Shown here: one piece after another, positions 25,801 to 35,124 of the stretch
Layout of the letters: each line of letters begins with the position of its first letter
Position numbering within the stretch: position 1 is the first letter of the stretch
The notes under the pieces: model-generated
What the model saw: the letters and a program-made list of their open reading frames with translations, nothing else
The model's database searches: none
Told to the model about the DNA's origin: nothing
Source: Vibrio nitrifigilis
GTDB lineage: Bacteria > Pseudomonadota > Gammaproteobacteria > Enterobacterales > Vibrionaceae
Assembly: GCF_015686695.1 (NCBI RefSeq)
Contig: NZ_JADPMR010000001.1
Location: forward strand, 806,001 to 870,000
Length of the DNA stretch: 64,000 nucleotides
Reading direction: 5' to 3'
Made by a program: the position numbers and the translations under genes

Positions 25801-27674
25801 AACACACCAAACCCGACCAACACGCCTTAACCTACCTCTATAACCAAGATGGGCAGTTAACCGAAAACCACACCTTCGACCCACAGGGTGAACGCACCAG
25901 TCGCACTTGGTATGAGTATGACGATGCCGGGCGTTTAATCAGTGCGGAAAACGGCGATATTGACGTGGTGATGCAATACAGCTTGGGTGGCCAACTGTTG
26001 CAAGAGAGCCTAGGTGGCGTGCCGCTGACTCACCATTATGATAAAGCGGGCTATCGCGAACAACTGACCGGCACTCACACTCCACGCCAATACCAATGGC
26101 AACAAGGTCAGTTAGCTGGGCTGCAAGTGGGTAACCACCAAGCGTTACAGTTTAACTACACCCCCATGGGGTTAGAGCAGCAACGTTTAAATGGTCAAGG
26201 TTTTCACTTGCATCACGATTGGGATGAGAAAGGGCGATTACAAGCGCAGCGCTTAGGCACGCAAACTATCACGGGGATGCCACAAGCATTACGGGAATAC
26301 CACTACGATAACCTCGACCGTTTAGTGGGCATTGATGATAACCACTGGGGCAGTGAACGCTTTGAGCTTAACCGCAATGGCCAAATTACCCAACGCACCT
26401 TTACGCCACACAAGGGCAGCCTACGCCAGTTTGTGACCTTGTTTGGTTACGACAGCGAACTGAACTTAAATGAAACGGCCAGCGCAACACAATACACCGA
26501 TAATGTGGTGCCAATTAGCCAAGCGATACTGACCAAAGAAGCACGCCACTACGATAATGCAGGGCGAGTGGTGCAAGTAGGGCGCTTTACCTACCATTAC
26601 GATGAGTGTGGTCGGGCAATACAGAAAGTAGAACGCAAAGAGGGCTTTCGCCCGCAAGCGACCCGCTTTACGTGGGATGAGCATGACCGCTTAACCCGGA
26701 TTGAACTGCCTAATGGTGAACGCTGGCGCTACCGCTACGATGCCTTTGGTCGACGAGTTGCCAAAGAGTGTGAACAAGGCGCACAAGCCAGCCACCAAGT
26801 GCACTATCTTTACGATGGCGCGCAAGTGATTCAGCAAACGCTGAAAACGGCCAATGGTGAAGCCTTACAAAGCACAGAATACATATATGAACCGGGTTCG
26901 TTTAGACCGGTTGCGCAAGTCGATACCAACCATACGCTCGCTATTGAAAAACTGCATTACGTGGTGACCGACCACGCTGGCACCCCTCGGGAGCTGTGCG
27001 CGGAAGACGGTGATATTGTGTGGCGTGGTGAGCAAGGCTTATGGCATCGCCATACTCAGACATTACAAAGTAATGTGAAGCGGCTATTTGAAGATGCAGC
27101 CAACGACCCAGTACACTGTGATCTGCGTTATCAAGGTCAGCTTGAAGATAAAGAATCTGGGCTTTACTATAACCTAAACCGTTATTACGATGCGGACAGC
27201 GGCCAATACCTCAGCTCAGACCCAATAGGTATGCTGGGCGGCTTGCGACCTCAAGCGTATGTGCATAACCCAATGGAATGGGTGGATCCGTTGGGGTTAT
27301 ATTCTTTATTAAAACATTCTGGTATGGGGCATCATTTATTACCAAGATCAGTAGCGAAAAAATTAGCTTTAGATGATTTTTCACACAATAAAGCTATTGC
27401 TTGGTATCCCAATAGAGTCGCAGGAAGCGATGACTTACATAAGCAACTTCACAGACTATTGATCAATGAAGGTGTCCCATTTCATGGCAGTAAATTTGAA
27501 GGCTCTGTTAAAGATTTTTTTCAGCGAGCAAGAAAAGCATATTCAGGTATAAGTGAAAAAGGATTCTTAAAAATTCCTTATACAGATGAAATAATTAAGA
27601 GAAATGTAACACCAATAGAAGCGTTGAACATAATTGAAAAACATATATTAGAGGCACCTAAGCATGAACACTAA
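22854..27674 (+). CDS. rhs: Rhs type VI effector with C-terminal GHH-type nuclease toxin
   Basis: This 1606-residue protein is the main effector. Residues 1-430 form the delivery part, with an ECGCEIFIRYHYDN start, two hydrophobic helices near 206-228 and 246-262, and charged helices. DUF6531 begins at about 431 (GTEPIDLNTGKMLETRTDF). YD repeats (for example YDALGNLTSV, YDDFGRLVQL) fill 560-1400 and form the shell that encloses the toxin. The core ends around 1481 with YYDADSGQYLSSDPIG and WVDPLGL, the site of self-cleavage. The last 125 residues are AT-rich and carry GHHLLPRS and HKQLHRLL, a pattern like GHH-type HNH/Endo VII nucleases. Immunity follows with an 11-base overlap. Confidence 0.93.
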   Translation: MSDSKKAELLSSAEAAKQNFSTDNVLDGGCVECGCEIFIRYHYDNDKPIGNASFVLTDSNKTEISGQTDANGMCKVTNMGCGGYELLLGEGSDEFKPTSVAENNPVIQKNPQYAALAGEYFALFTLLRKAGCLVYDADDSSNSHVDVDRDTWNVPDKYEKAYDRFWKLYYKINQGPTELRIAVNKMHCSLAGELAGHAQDNSAILLFCQIALGFVPVVGQAMDLYDLGDWGWRTYEGKNLDTWHWAEGALVLIGFIPGLGDATKKTGKAIINALKKSDSRSIQFAIKVLRGLSNGNIVKYLKGLASTLKEYAKKALSLLDQIIDGLKKVVNESDSWIVKLAAGAFEGIIKAMETLEKKIDQMINWLIKQVEKFIGKVTTRITGTSAPKKTLKDAQQLNAGKADLTHGDGSAQASREAKVTESESAASTNTHECTGTEPIDLNTGKMLETRTDFTVDGLMPLSMTRYYQSTGKREAGLLGRLWRTNWDISLEINGEEAEWVDYDHSRALFPLPSANEPALSIRKPGWVLQRDGFDFTLTNVSGLQYRFGYALGNTLKLSKITDGFGHETEFVYDRGTLKGVLLADGRYVKVATQHRRIESVTLCDANGEPLETLATYDYDAYGSLLQVRAGPGCNFDYQYDKQGYLIRWDDLAHTWVEHDFDEQGRAIATRCSGDFWWDKVRYDDERHITYHNDALGGVVQYHLDERNRAIKVVAADGAETLQEWQGELLSAIVNPLGERTEYTYDALGNLTSVTLPSGIAHQYQYNDVGQLTAYINPLGASWALEYHAAGTLKSVTDPDGHQWHYEYNEHGLRTLSQGPDGLAVRYDYDDFGRLVQLRPEMGEAVSFAYDTLGRLEARTIANQTRRWRYEDAQRMPSQVWYEDGTHASFKYDIEGNLIKVTDALGNASTFTYGAFDKLLSATDPMGSVTQYHYNPMAEFAGVTNSQGRQWRYEFDACGRIHTERHYDGRQERYQYDLAGRLVQHTKPDQHALTYLYNQDGQLTENHTFDPQGERTSRTWYEYDDAGRLISAENGDIDVVMQYSLGGQLLQESLGGVPLTHHYDKAGYREQLTGTHTPRQYQWQQGQLAGLQVGNHQALQFNYTPMGLEQQRLNGQGFHLHHDWDEKGRLQAQRLGTQTITGMPQALREYHYDNLDRLVGIDDNHWGSERFELNRNGQITQRTFTPHKGSLRQFVTLFGYDSELNLNETASATQYTDNVVPISQAILTKEARHYDNAGRVVQVGRFTYHYDECGRAIQKVERKEGFRPQATRFTWDEHDRLTRIELPNGERWRYRYDAFGRRVAKECEQGAQASHQVHYLYDGAQVIQQTLKTANGEALQSTEYIYEPGSFRPVAQVDTNHTLAIEKLHYVVTDHAGTPRELCAEDGDIVWRGEQGLWHRHTQTLQSNVKRLFEDAANDPVHCDLRYQGQLEDKESGLYYNLNRYYDADSGQYLSSDPIGMLGGLRPQAYVHNPMEWVDPLGLYSLLKHSGMGHHLLPRSVAKKLALDDFSHNKAIAWYPNRVAGSDDLHKQLHRLLINEGVPFHGSKFEGSVKDFFQRARKAYSGISEKGFLKIPYTDEIIKRNVTPIEALNIIEKHILEAPKHEH
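24751..27298 (+). repeat. Long direct repeat within rhs, copy 1
   Basis: This stretch is repeated at 35879-38426, displaced by 11128 bases. I see no difference before 26273, then scattered mainly silent changes up to the toxin junction at DPLGL. The two copies then diverge completely into different toxin tips. Confidence 0.95.
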
Positions 27675-28227
27675 CGTATTATCCCTTTCAGATTATGGTT
27701 TTTTCTTGATTTCACCAGAAAAAATGAAACAATTTTTGAAAGAAAAAAGGATTCGAGGTAAGAAAATATTAACAAAGCTAAATGAACATAATGATCTATA
27801 TTTAGAATCGTTGAAGTTTGGGGCATGGTTGCCAATAGTGGAAGTTGATGCGATTGATTATACAATGATATTCAATCGTGATGAGTGTGTAGAAAACTGG
27901 GCAGTAGTTTGTGAAGTAGGTGAGTTTAATTTGTCTGTTGGAAGTGATAATGAAATTTGGTTAGGTAGTTTAATTAGCTTAGATAAATGGGATGCTAATA
28001 ACTTTAAAGTAGAAGATGATGTTATATCATATTCTACCTTTTCAGGTGAGGTTTTAAATAAATTTATTAGGTATAGAATTAAAGAAGGTGAATATAAAGT
28101 TAAAATATCATCCTTAAAAAGAAGCAGGTCCGATGAGTATGGATTTTATTTTGATTTTAAAGAGGTTGATTTCTTTGATTGCATTATAGACCCACGCGAT
28201 GAAAATTATGATTTTAATATCAAATAA
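27664..28227 (+). CDS. Probable immunity protein for the Rhs GHH toxin
   Basis: The 187-residue, AT-rich gene overlaps the rhs stop by 11 bases, the standard place for an Rhs immunity gene. The protein is acidic (DWDANNF, VEDDVISY, and IIDPRDENYDF near the end), rich in aromatic residues and has no signal peptide, fitting a cytoplasmic inhibitor of a nuclease. I do not recognise its family. Base composition is clearly lower in G+C than the rhs core, matching the toxin tip it would neutralise and suggesting that both were acquired together. Confidence 0.75.
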   Translation: MNTNVLSLSDYGFFLISPEKMKQFLKEKRIRGKKILTKLNEHNDLYLESLKFGAWLPIVEVDAIDYTMIFNRDECVENWAVVCEVGEFNLSVGSDNEIWLGSLISLDKWDANNFKVEDDVISYSTFSGEVLNKFIRYRIKEGEYKVKISSLKRSRSDEYGFYFDFKEVDFFDCIIDPRDENYDFNIK

Positions 28228-28339
28228 TATTATTAAGGTGTCTTTTACTGTAAGGAGTGTATTTGTTTTAAAATTGATGGAGGAAGTATATATTGTAGAA
28301 TAAAATTTAATTCATTTTAGCTTGCATCATTGCGTTTAA

Positions 28340-28372
28340 ATAGCAGATATTTTATTTATGAAAGTATCTGCC
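28340..28372 (+). terminator. Hairpin ending the rhs-immunity unit
   Basis: GCAGATATTTT pairs with AAAGTATCTGC around ATTTATG. The expected T run after the hairpin is replaced by rhs sequence, because a duplicated rhs fragment has joined here. A sister hairpin with its T run intact lies at 39319-39362. Confidence 0.55.
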
Positions 28373-28978
28373 ATCGTCAATCCACTTGGATAGCGCACGG
28401 AATACACTTACGATGCGTTAGGTAACCTTACTTCGGTCACATTGCCTTCAGGGATTGCTCACCAATATCTATACAATGATGCTGGGCAGCTAACAGCTTA
28501 TGTTAATCCATTGGGCGCCAGTTGGGCGTTAGAGTACCACGCAGCAGGCACTCTCAAATCGGTAACCGACCCGGATGGTCATCAATGGCATTATGAATAC
28601 AATGAGCACGGTTTACGCACGTTAAGTCAAGGCCCTGATGGGCTTGCGGTTCGTTATGATTATGACGACTTTGGTCGCTTAGTGCAGTTACGCCCAGAGA
28701 TGGGTGAAGCGGTGAGTTTTGCTTATGACACGTTAGGCCGCTTAGAAGCGCGCACTATCGCCAATCAAACCCGTCGCTGGCGCTATGAAGATGCGCAGCG
28801 CATGCCAAGCCAAGTGTGGTATGAAGATGGTACCCACGCCAGCTTTAAATACGACATTGAAGGCAACCTTATTAAGGTAACGGATGCGCTGGGTAATGCA
28901 TCAACCTTTACTTATGGGGCGTTTGATAAACTGCTCTCGGCGACGGACCCAATGGGGTCGGTCACCCAGTATCACTAC
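28370..28978 (+). pseudogene. Internal rhs fragment without start or toxin tip
   Basis: The sequence matches 25044-25652 of the main rhs gene, offset 3326 bases, with a few changes including an in-frame TAG (28392-28394, CTT GGA TAG) near its left end. The left edge abuts the terminator hairpin of the previous unit and the right edge is cut by an insertion sequence. Codons from 28442 still read as YD repeats for 187 residues. It cannot encode an effector by itself, but offers homology for recombination with full rhs genes. Confidence 0.88.
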
Positions 28979-28979
28979 C

Positions 28980-30174
28980 AATTTAAATGGGACACACACC
29001 GTTAAATATTGTTGTGTTAAAGGTTCTAACTCAAAGAGCCTGCAGGTAAAGTAATGCAAAGCCTATTCAGGCATGAATGTAAGTATTGATATCGGTTAGG
29101 TTGTTGTTGTTTTGAATAGAAAGGTGATTATAGGTGTAGTGAAAAAGCAGAATATGCTGTCGCAGTCTGTTCTATTTATTAAGAAATCGTCAGACCCAGC
29201 ATTCTTTTTCTACCGAGCTTAGCTTTGGCATTTTGGAGTTCTATGGTTGAACCAACCCAAGCTCTGGGCTTCTTCTCTAGTTCAGTACATAGCGTTAAAC
29301 ACTCTTGTTGGGATAGGGAGAGCCGTTCGAGTATGATTGGCATGCGGTTATTGATATGCCCGCGCTTATCGTCTCTTATTTGCCTTCCTACCCAATCGAG
29401 CTTGTATCGAAGTGTGATCGGATTGTTCAGGTGAGTCAGCCATTTTTGCTCTCATAGGATTGAGATCGACATAAGCCATGGCGGAAAGCAGCGCTTTTTC
29501 GTCTAATAAGGCTTGAGATTTAAATCGCCCTTCCCAAAAACGGCCAGTGCATTGGTCTTCTTTATTAGCTTGCACGGCAATGTCATAGTTAAGCTCTCTC
29601 ATAAACCAACTTAGGGAATACAAGCGGTGACGCCAAGTCTTAATCAGTTGGCTGCAAGTGTGTGATTCGGCTTTGGACGAGATTTGGTTTGCCAGCCAAC
29701 GTTGAATAATGTTAGGGGTTTGATGTTCACTGCACCATCGTTCAACGATTTCGAGGTCTGAAAGGGAGAGAGCGGTTTCTTTATCAATCAATGCCACGAG
29801 GTGGTAATGATTACTTATAATGGCGTAAGAACAAATCCGAATACAATAGACGGAAGTGAGAGCCAGCATCCGTTCTTCAACCCAAGCCCTGCGGTGTTCG
29901 TAAGACTTGCCGGTGACACCATCTTTGCCACAGAGGAAAGAGCGGCGTACACAACGCGAAACACAGTGATAGTAAGGTGTCACTTCAGGGCAAATGAGTT
30001 GAGATCTGGCCGTTGTCATATGTTGTCTCGGGCAATATAAGAGTTATCAATTATGATGAATTTACGATAGATACGATATAAAACGAGCGACAACTTACGA
30101 CTGAAATCAAAGAAATATCGGGTAACTAGAGTGGTTTAGTGAACCCATGTTAAGATGTGTGTCCAAATTAAATT
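28980..30174 (-). mobile_element. Y1-transposase insertion sequence, copy A (internally deleted)
   Basis: The imperfect inverted ends are AATTTAAATGGGACACACAC at 28980 and, on the other strand, AATTTAATTTGGACACACAT ending at 30174. It is nearly the same as copy B (30594-31920) but lacks 122 bases between two CTACCCAATCGA direct repeats. It interrupts the rhs fragment on its left. Confidence 0.8.
29179..30019 (-). pseudogene. Y1/HUH transposase broken by a 122-bp deletion
   Basis: Compared with the 320-residue intact copy, this one keeps the first 210 or so residues, including NHYHLVALID (HUH motif) and AYVDLNPMRAK, which contains the expected catalytic tyrosine. A 122-bp deletion at the repeat CTACCCAATCGA (about 29388-29399) shifts the frame and ends translation at 29366. 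The catalytic core is therefore formally intact but the C-terminal third is lost or scrambled. Substitutions between copies are few (for example ISNHYH for MSNHYH). Confidence 0.82.
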
Positions 30175-30593
30175 TAATCTTTGACTGGGCGGTTAAATTT
30201 CATCGGGTTAGGAATAACCATTATCCAACAGATAGGGACGGTATGGTATAATACCGTTTTTGTGTCCGATCATATAAAATGGATGAAAGAATCTTCCTGG
30301 GGAAAAGATAGTAAAAATTTATCTTATCAGGAAAGTAAATATGAATTAGCAAGTATAACGTCATTACCATTCATTCAAATAGAAGATAAAGTTAATGACA
30401 AAGATAGATCATTAAATATAATTTTCCCAGCATTAACTAAGGATGAAGTAGAAAAGGGTAATATAAAAATAGGGTTTTATATAAAAGATGTCAAATGGCG
30501 AGATTATACTGAATTATTTCTTATGTAAAGTATACTTAATGTTTCAACTAATGGAGTGTCTCTATCCTATGAAATAAATAATAATGATATTGA
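30175..30593 (+). pseudogene. Effector or accessory gene fragment, copy 1
   Basis: Codons from TTG 30181 give GITIIQQIGTVWYNTVFVSD, SLPFIQIEDKV and GFYIKDVKWRDYTELFLM before a TAA stop at 30526-30528. Copy 2 at 31921 has CAA at that place (MQSILNVS), so this is a nonsense change. The reading could resume (ILNVSTNGVSLSYEINNND) until it is cut at the end of insertion sequence B. The protein family is not recognised; the fragment looks like the C-terminal end of a larger protein. Confidence 0.65.
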
Positions 30594-31920
30594 AATTTAA
30601 ATGGGACACACACCGTTAAATATTGTTGTGTTAAAGGTTCTACCTCAAAGAGCCTGCCGGTAAAGTAATGGAAAGCCTATTCAGGTATGAATGTAAGTAT
30701 TGATATCGGTTAGGTCGTTGTTGTTTTGAGTAGAAAGGTGATTATAGTTGCAGTGAAAAACAGGATATGTTGTCGCAGTCTATAGGTTGGTTGTTCTATT
30801 TATTAAGAAATCGTCAGACCTAGCATTCTTTTTCTACCGAGCTTAGCTTTGGCATTTTGGAGTTCTATGGTTGAACCAACCCAAGCTCTGGGCTTCTTCT
30901 CTAGTTCAGTACATAGTGTTAAACACTCTTGTTGGGATAAGGAGAGCCGTTCGAGTATGACTGGCATGCGGTTATTGATATGCCCGCGCTTATCGTCTCT
31001 TATTTGCCTTCCTACCCAATCGACTAACTCAATATAATCCATCAAACGAAATGGGATCCCCTGATGCTTATCTTGGTGTTCATGTCCCATAAAGTTAGCG
31101 AGCGATGGCGTGTGGGTTTCGCCACGTTCTAAGCTACCCAATCGAGCTTGTATCGAAGTGTGATCGGATTGTTCAGGTGAGTCAGCCATTTTTGCTCTTA
31201 TAGGATTGAGATCGACATAAGCCATGGCGGAAAGCAGCGCTTTTTCGTCTAATAAGGCTTGAGATTTAAATCGCCCTTCCCAGAAACGGCCAGTGCATTG
31301 GTCTTCTTTATTAGCTTGCACGGCAATGTCATAGTTAAGCTCTCTCATAAACCAACTCAGGGAATACAAGCGGTGACGCCAAGTTTTAATCAGTTGGCTG
31401 CAAGTGTGTGATTCGGCTTTGGAGGAGATTTGGTTTGCCAGCCAACGTTGAATAATGTTGGGGGTTTGATGTTCAGTGCACCATCGTTCAACGACTTCTA
31501 GGTCTGAAAGGGAGAGAGCGGCTTCTTTATCAATCAATGCCACGAGGTGGTAATGATTACTCATAATGGCGTAAGAACAAATCCGAATACAATAGACGGA
31601 AGTGAGAGCCAGCATACGTTGTTCAACCCAAGCCCTGCGGTGTTCGTAAGACTTGCCGGTGACACCATCTTTGCCACAGAGGAAAGAGCGGCGTACACAA
31701 CGCGAAACACAGTGATAGTAAGGTGTCACTTCAGGACAAATGAGTTGAGATCTGGCCGTTGTCATATGTTGTCTCGGGCAATATAAGAGTTATCAATCAT
31801 GATGAATTTACGATAGATACGATATAAAACGAGCGACAACTTACGACTGAAATCAAAAAAATATCGGGTAACTAGAGTGGTTTAGTGAACCCATGTTAAG
31901 GTGTGTGTCCAAATTAAATT
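30594..31920 (-). mobile_element. Y1-transposase insertion sequence, copy B (intact)
   Basis: The ends are AATTTAAATGGGACACACAC at 30594 and GGTGTGTGTCCAAATTAAAT ending at 31920, imperfect inverted repeats of about 25 bp. It carries a full-length transposase gene on the minus strand. Copy A together with the fragment behind it forms a tandem duplication with this copy and its following fragment. Confidence 0.82.
30803..31765 (-). CDS. Y1/HUH-type transposase (RAYT-like)
   Basis: The 320-residue protein belongs to the Y1 transposase superfamily, which cuts single-stranded DNA through a tyrosine. The HUH motif is NHYHLVALID near residue 70, and the tyrosine is probably that of AYVDLNPIRAK near residue 184. 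CTGRFWEGRFKSQALLDE is typical of the long REP-associated (RAYT) subgroup. Ends of the element are short imperfect inverted repeats rather than clear REP hairpins. Start ATG 31763-31765 is followed by the conserved N-terminus PEVTPYYHCVSRCVRRSFLC. The gene is the only intact transposase in the rhs region. Confidence 0.88.
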   Translation of the reverse strand: MTTARSQLICPEVTPYYHCVSRCVRRSFLCGKDGVTGKSYEHRRAWVEQRMLALTSVYCIRICSYAIMSNHYHLVALIDKEAALSLSDLEVVERWCTEHQTPNIIQRWLANQISSKAESHTCSQLIKTWRHRLYSLSWFMRELNYDIAVQANKEDQCTGRFWEGRFKSQALLDEKALLSAMAYVDLNPIRAKMADSPEQSDHTSIQARLGSLERGETHTPSLANFMGHEHQDKHQGIPFRLMDYIELVDWVGRQIRDDKRGHINNRMPVILERLSLSQQECLTLCTELEKKPRAWVGSTIELQNAKAKLGRKRMLGLTIS

Positions 31921-32527
31921 TAATCTTTGACTGGGCGGTTAAATTTCATCGGGTTAGGAATAACCATTATCCAACAAATAGGAACGGTATGGTATAATAC
32001 GGTTTTCGTATCCGATCATATAAAATGGATGAAAGAATCTTCCTGGGGAAAGGATAGCAAAAATTTATCGTATCAGGAAAGTAAATATGAGTTAGCATGT
32101 ATAACATCACTACCTTTTATTCAAATGGAAGATAAGATTAATAGAAAAAATAGATTGTTAAATATAAATTTCCCAGCCCTAACTAAGGATGAGGTAGAAA
32201 AGGGGAATGTAAAAATAGGTTTTTATATAAAAGATGTTAAATGGCGAGATTATACTGAACTATTTCTTATGCAAAGTATACTTAATGTCTCAACTAATGT
32301 AGTGTCTCATATCCTATGAGATAAATAATAATGATATTGAAAAAATTGATAAGTATGAGATAGCTATTGAGTATCTTCCCATTCCTGGTAGGAAAAAGAA
32401 AAAAGTATATTTCCAATTAGGTAATGGTTCAGATGGTTCAATTGTTAAAGATAATGATTTTTCTGAACTTGAATATAAAGAAATAACGTTAAAGAAAATT
32501 GATTTCGTAGATATGGTGAAATCATAA
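31921..32527 (+). pseudogene. Effector or accessory gene fragment, copy 2
   Basis: This copy repeats 30175-30593 and then continues further. It reads through the position of the stop in copy 1 (LFLMQSILNVS) but has its own frameshift near 32308, where copy 1 reads NGVSLSYEINNND. In the corrected frame it continues YEIAIEYLPIPGRKKKKVYF and ends KIDFVDMVKS at TAA 32525-32527, overlapping the ATG of the DUF6708 gene. The 5' part is missing, replaced by the insertion sequence. The family is unknown; the neighbour suggests a T6SS effector/immunity pair. Confidence 0.62.
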
Positions 32528-33572
32528 TGTCATATGATTATAAAGGTATTTATTCTGGATCTATAAAAAAACAGCAACTGGAGAGTCCTTGTTTTTTTCC
32601 CCTAAGCCTATCCCTTCAACATCTATTAAAAAAGGAGAGTTAGGTAATCAGCCAGAAGTATTAATGATTAATGATACTGTTATGGATATTGGTTCACCCT
32701 AAAACGGAGCTGTATTACAAGCTAGAATTTCAGCTATGCTAACTTCCCTGATGTTTTTAGTATTTGTTTTTATTATATTATTTATATCATTTTTATCGAT
32801 GGCTAGAGAAAACTATAACTACAACTATTATTATTATATAACTAAGTCATTTAGAGAATATCCCAATGGATTGATTTTTTCTTTTATATGCTTAATTTTA
32901 TTTGTTTGGGCGTTTCTATTTAAATCTGCATTTTGGGATAAGCGTAAGTCTCTACCTGTAAGATTTAATAGACAGAAACGTGAAGTGGCATTTTATACAA
33001 AAAAATCATTAGATCCGATTATCGTTCCTTGGGAAGACGTAATTTGTTGGGGGAGTTCGGACAAATTATTCACTGGCAGCGCTGTCGGTTCGTTAGCTAT
33101 GTTTGGTTTGGCTTTCATGAAAGAAGACTCGGATCAATATTGGACCATCAAAATGCCAGTGCCACTTATGATGTCTGCGCAGAGACGTTGGGAAACAATT
33201 CGCTGCTTTATGGATGAGTCACCTAAATACTGGCCTAAAGTCGGTACCGAAGAAACGAGAGAAACCTACTATCAAGAGAAGACAGAGTTCTTTAATTCTG
33301 TCGAGTTTAAATTTTCTAAATCTAAAAAGATTAAAACCTTCTGGTTTCATTTTTATAGAATAATAACATGGGGTAAGTTTCCATTTTGGTTCGCGGAAAT
33401 TGATAACAAAATATCAACTCCAAAACATGCAAAAGTGGTTGAGGAGTGGTCTAAGCCTATTCCTGAGTCTGAGTGGGCGAAACCTAGCCAAGAGTTAATC
33501 GATCTAAGAGAAAAAGCACTTAAGCATTATCAAAATGGTGGCTCATTCTATGATTTGGATTTAGGTCGATAG
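32527..33572 (+). pseudogene. DUF6708-like membrane protein with two lesions
   Basis: The ATG at 32527 begins MSYDYKGIYSGSIKK. A frameshift at the seven A of 32565-32571 must be bridged to continue TATGESLFFSPKPIPSTS, and an in-frame TAA at 32700-32702 interrupts GSP-stop-NGAVLQARISAM. The remaining 278 codons from ATG 32736 are open. They encode two hydrophobic helices (MLTSLMFLVFVFIILFISFL and LIFSFICLILFVWAFLF) followed by a soluble domain with VPWEDVICWGSS, resembling DUF6708 proteins found in T6SS loci. The shorter open part could still be made, but the N-terminal segment that is normally present would be lost. Confidence 0.65.
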
Positions 33573-33603
33573 TATATAAAATTCCTTTTAAAATGAAATA
33601 AAA

Positions 33604-33641
33604 GCCATCTTGAATGATTATATTTAAGATGGTTTTTTTTA
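33604..33641 (+). terminator. Terminator after the DUF6708-like gene
   Basis: CCATCTT pairs with AAGATGG and is followed by eight T, 32 bases after the stop. Confidence 0.8.
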
Positions 33642-33756
33642 AATTTCAAAATTAAATGTTCGGTGTCAACTATTTTGAAAAACACCGCAAACACCACATC
33701 CTAATGTGGCTTTACATACTCAATGATCACATCTCGAGTCCCAAAGGACATGTGAT

Positions 33757-34170
33757 ATGAATAAACGACGCATCGAGCAAGAATGGCTTTCTCTGATTGA
33801 GCAATGCGAATCCAGTTCGCTCACGCGATCAGCCTTTTGTACAACACAATATCAGTTTATCAACGTTTCATGCCAAGCGGCAAAAGCTGAGCATTAACCC
33901 ATCCCCAAATCAGAGTGGTTTTGTTAAGGCCGAAGTCATTGAAAAACACGTGTCGTAAGGTGACACAGACGCTGGTCGTCAACATGACTTTAATGGTGTA
34001 TTACATCGCCCTCAAGGCACGTCGCGGTGGATTGGCGCCTTGTAATGAAATGCAAGATGAGCGCACCAGTTGCGTATTTATACCGCGGGTTTGTCGATTT
34101 TAGAAATTCTATTAATGGTCTGGCGCTGTTAATTGAATCGGAAATCGAACTTGAGCTGGTCTCGGGGGAT
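33757..34170 (+). pseudogene. IS66-family remnant (tnpA and tnpB pieces)
   Basis: ATG 33757 opens MNKRRIEQEWLSLIEQCESS, the start of an IS66 TnpA-type accessory protein, but the frame ends within about 45 codons. Around 34070-34145 a second piece reads VYLYRGFVDFRNSINGLALL, the N-terminal signature of IS66 TnpB. No TnpC transposase is present. The element is a decayed leftover lying between the DUF6708 gene and an orphan toxin tip. Confidence 0.8.
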
Positions 34171-34204
34171 TGTCTCTCTTATACCAATAAACAACGCGAT
34201 TAAA

Positions 34205-34708
34205 AAATTAACTGGGACACACACCCTTAAATTTTGGGATGAAAATGATTGGGTTCGGCCTAAAGGTCATCGACTACCTTGTAATGGTTCATGGAGTGGT
34301 ACTCCAGGTCACTCTACTTTTACGCCACATAACCCTAGAGAGCTGGGATTGAAAGATGGAGATACTATAGAATTTTATCAAGGGTATCCAGATTTTGCGC
34401 CATACTCCAAAGGAAATATAAGAGTCAAAGGTTTGGACGGTGGTAAAAACGATATGGACAAGATATATGCTGCTATAGCTAAAGAAGAGGGTTTTATCAC
34501 TGCACGAGGAGCACTTGATAAAAAAGCCGCAAAAGACTTTTTGAAAAATCGTGGACTAATAGCTCATCATGATCCATTTGACCATGAAAATGTGCTGTAT
34601 GTACCAGGTAAATTACATGGTTGGTCTGGAAAATATAATGGTGTACGACATATGGGAAGTGCATCAATGATGAGAAATGGAATATTGGCAGTGGAAAGAA
34701 AACGATGA
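34205..34708 (+). pseudogene. Orphan Rhs toxin tip, HNH/Endo VII type
   Basis: The stretch begins at a GGGACACACACC motif and has no rhs core or own start; it reads in frame with unrelated upstream bases from 34133. The protein part GHRLPCNGSWSGTPGHSTF leads to GLIAHHDPFDHENVLYVPG, KLHG and VRHMGSASM, a His-rich layout (HH, LH, RH) like HNH/Endo VII nuclease toxins of polymorphic systems. The stop overlaps the ATG of the next gene, as in a normal toxin-immunity pair. It is a displaced toxin tip that could be re-joined to an rhs core by recombination. Confidence 0.7.
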
Positions 34709-35108
34709 GAAAATATACATTGTTTTGTGATAGACCTATTTTTCTACCTGAAGTCCAATTGGAAAAGATAAAAATGGATTCGACTCTGATTTATAAAGAT
34801 AGTAAAATTATTTTTAAATGGGATGATTTAATTATAAATATTTATTAAAGTACCGAACTGGATGTTATTGAAAAAATGTAAGATATATTTCAGATATTGT
34901 GATTAGGAAGTTATATTTTAATAAATTTAAACATAATTCTGAATTGTTTAGAAAAATAAAGAATACGAAAATTATTTTAGGTATTGAAATTATTCCTGAT
35001 GTTGATTGGAGAGCTGATGATATAATTTCAACTATTGCTTTTAATACAAATTCCTTATTGCTTTCTGGTGATTCTGTTTTTGATAATAATATGATTCTTA
35101 TCATATAA
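34705..35108 (+). pseudogene. Decayed immunity gene of the orphan toxin
   Basis: ATG 34705 overlaps the toxin stop (ATGA). The frame reads MRKYTLFCDRPIFLPEVQLE and ends at TAA after 46 codons. A second piece in another frame from about 34883 reads YISDIVIRKLYFNKFKHNSE to WRADDIISTIAFNTNS and ends at 35106-35108. More than one indel would be needed to join them. The very low G+C content matches other immunity genes here. The family is not recognised. Confidence 0.6.
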
Positions 35109-35124
35109 TATAGCGAGTTTTAAA

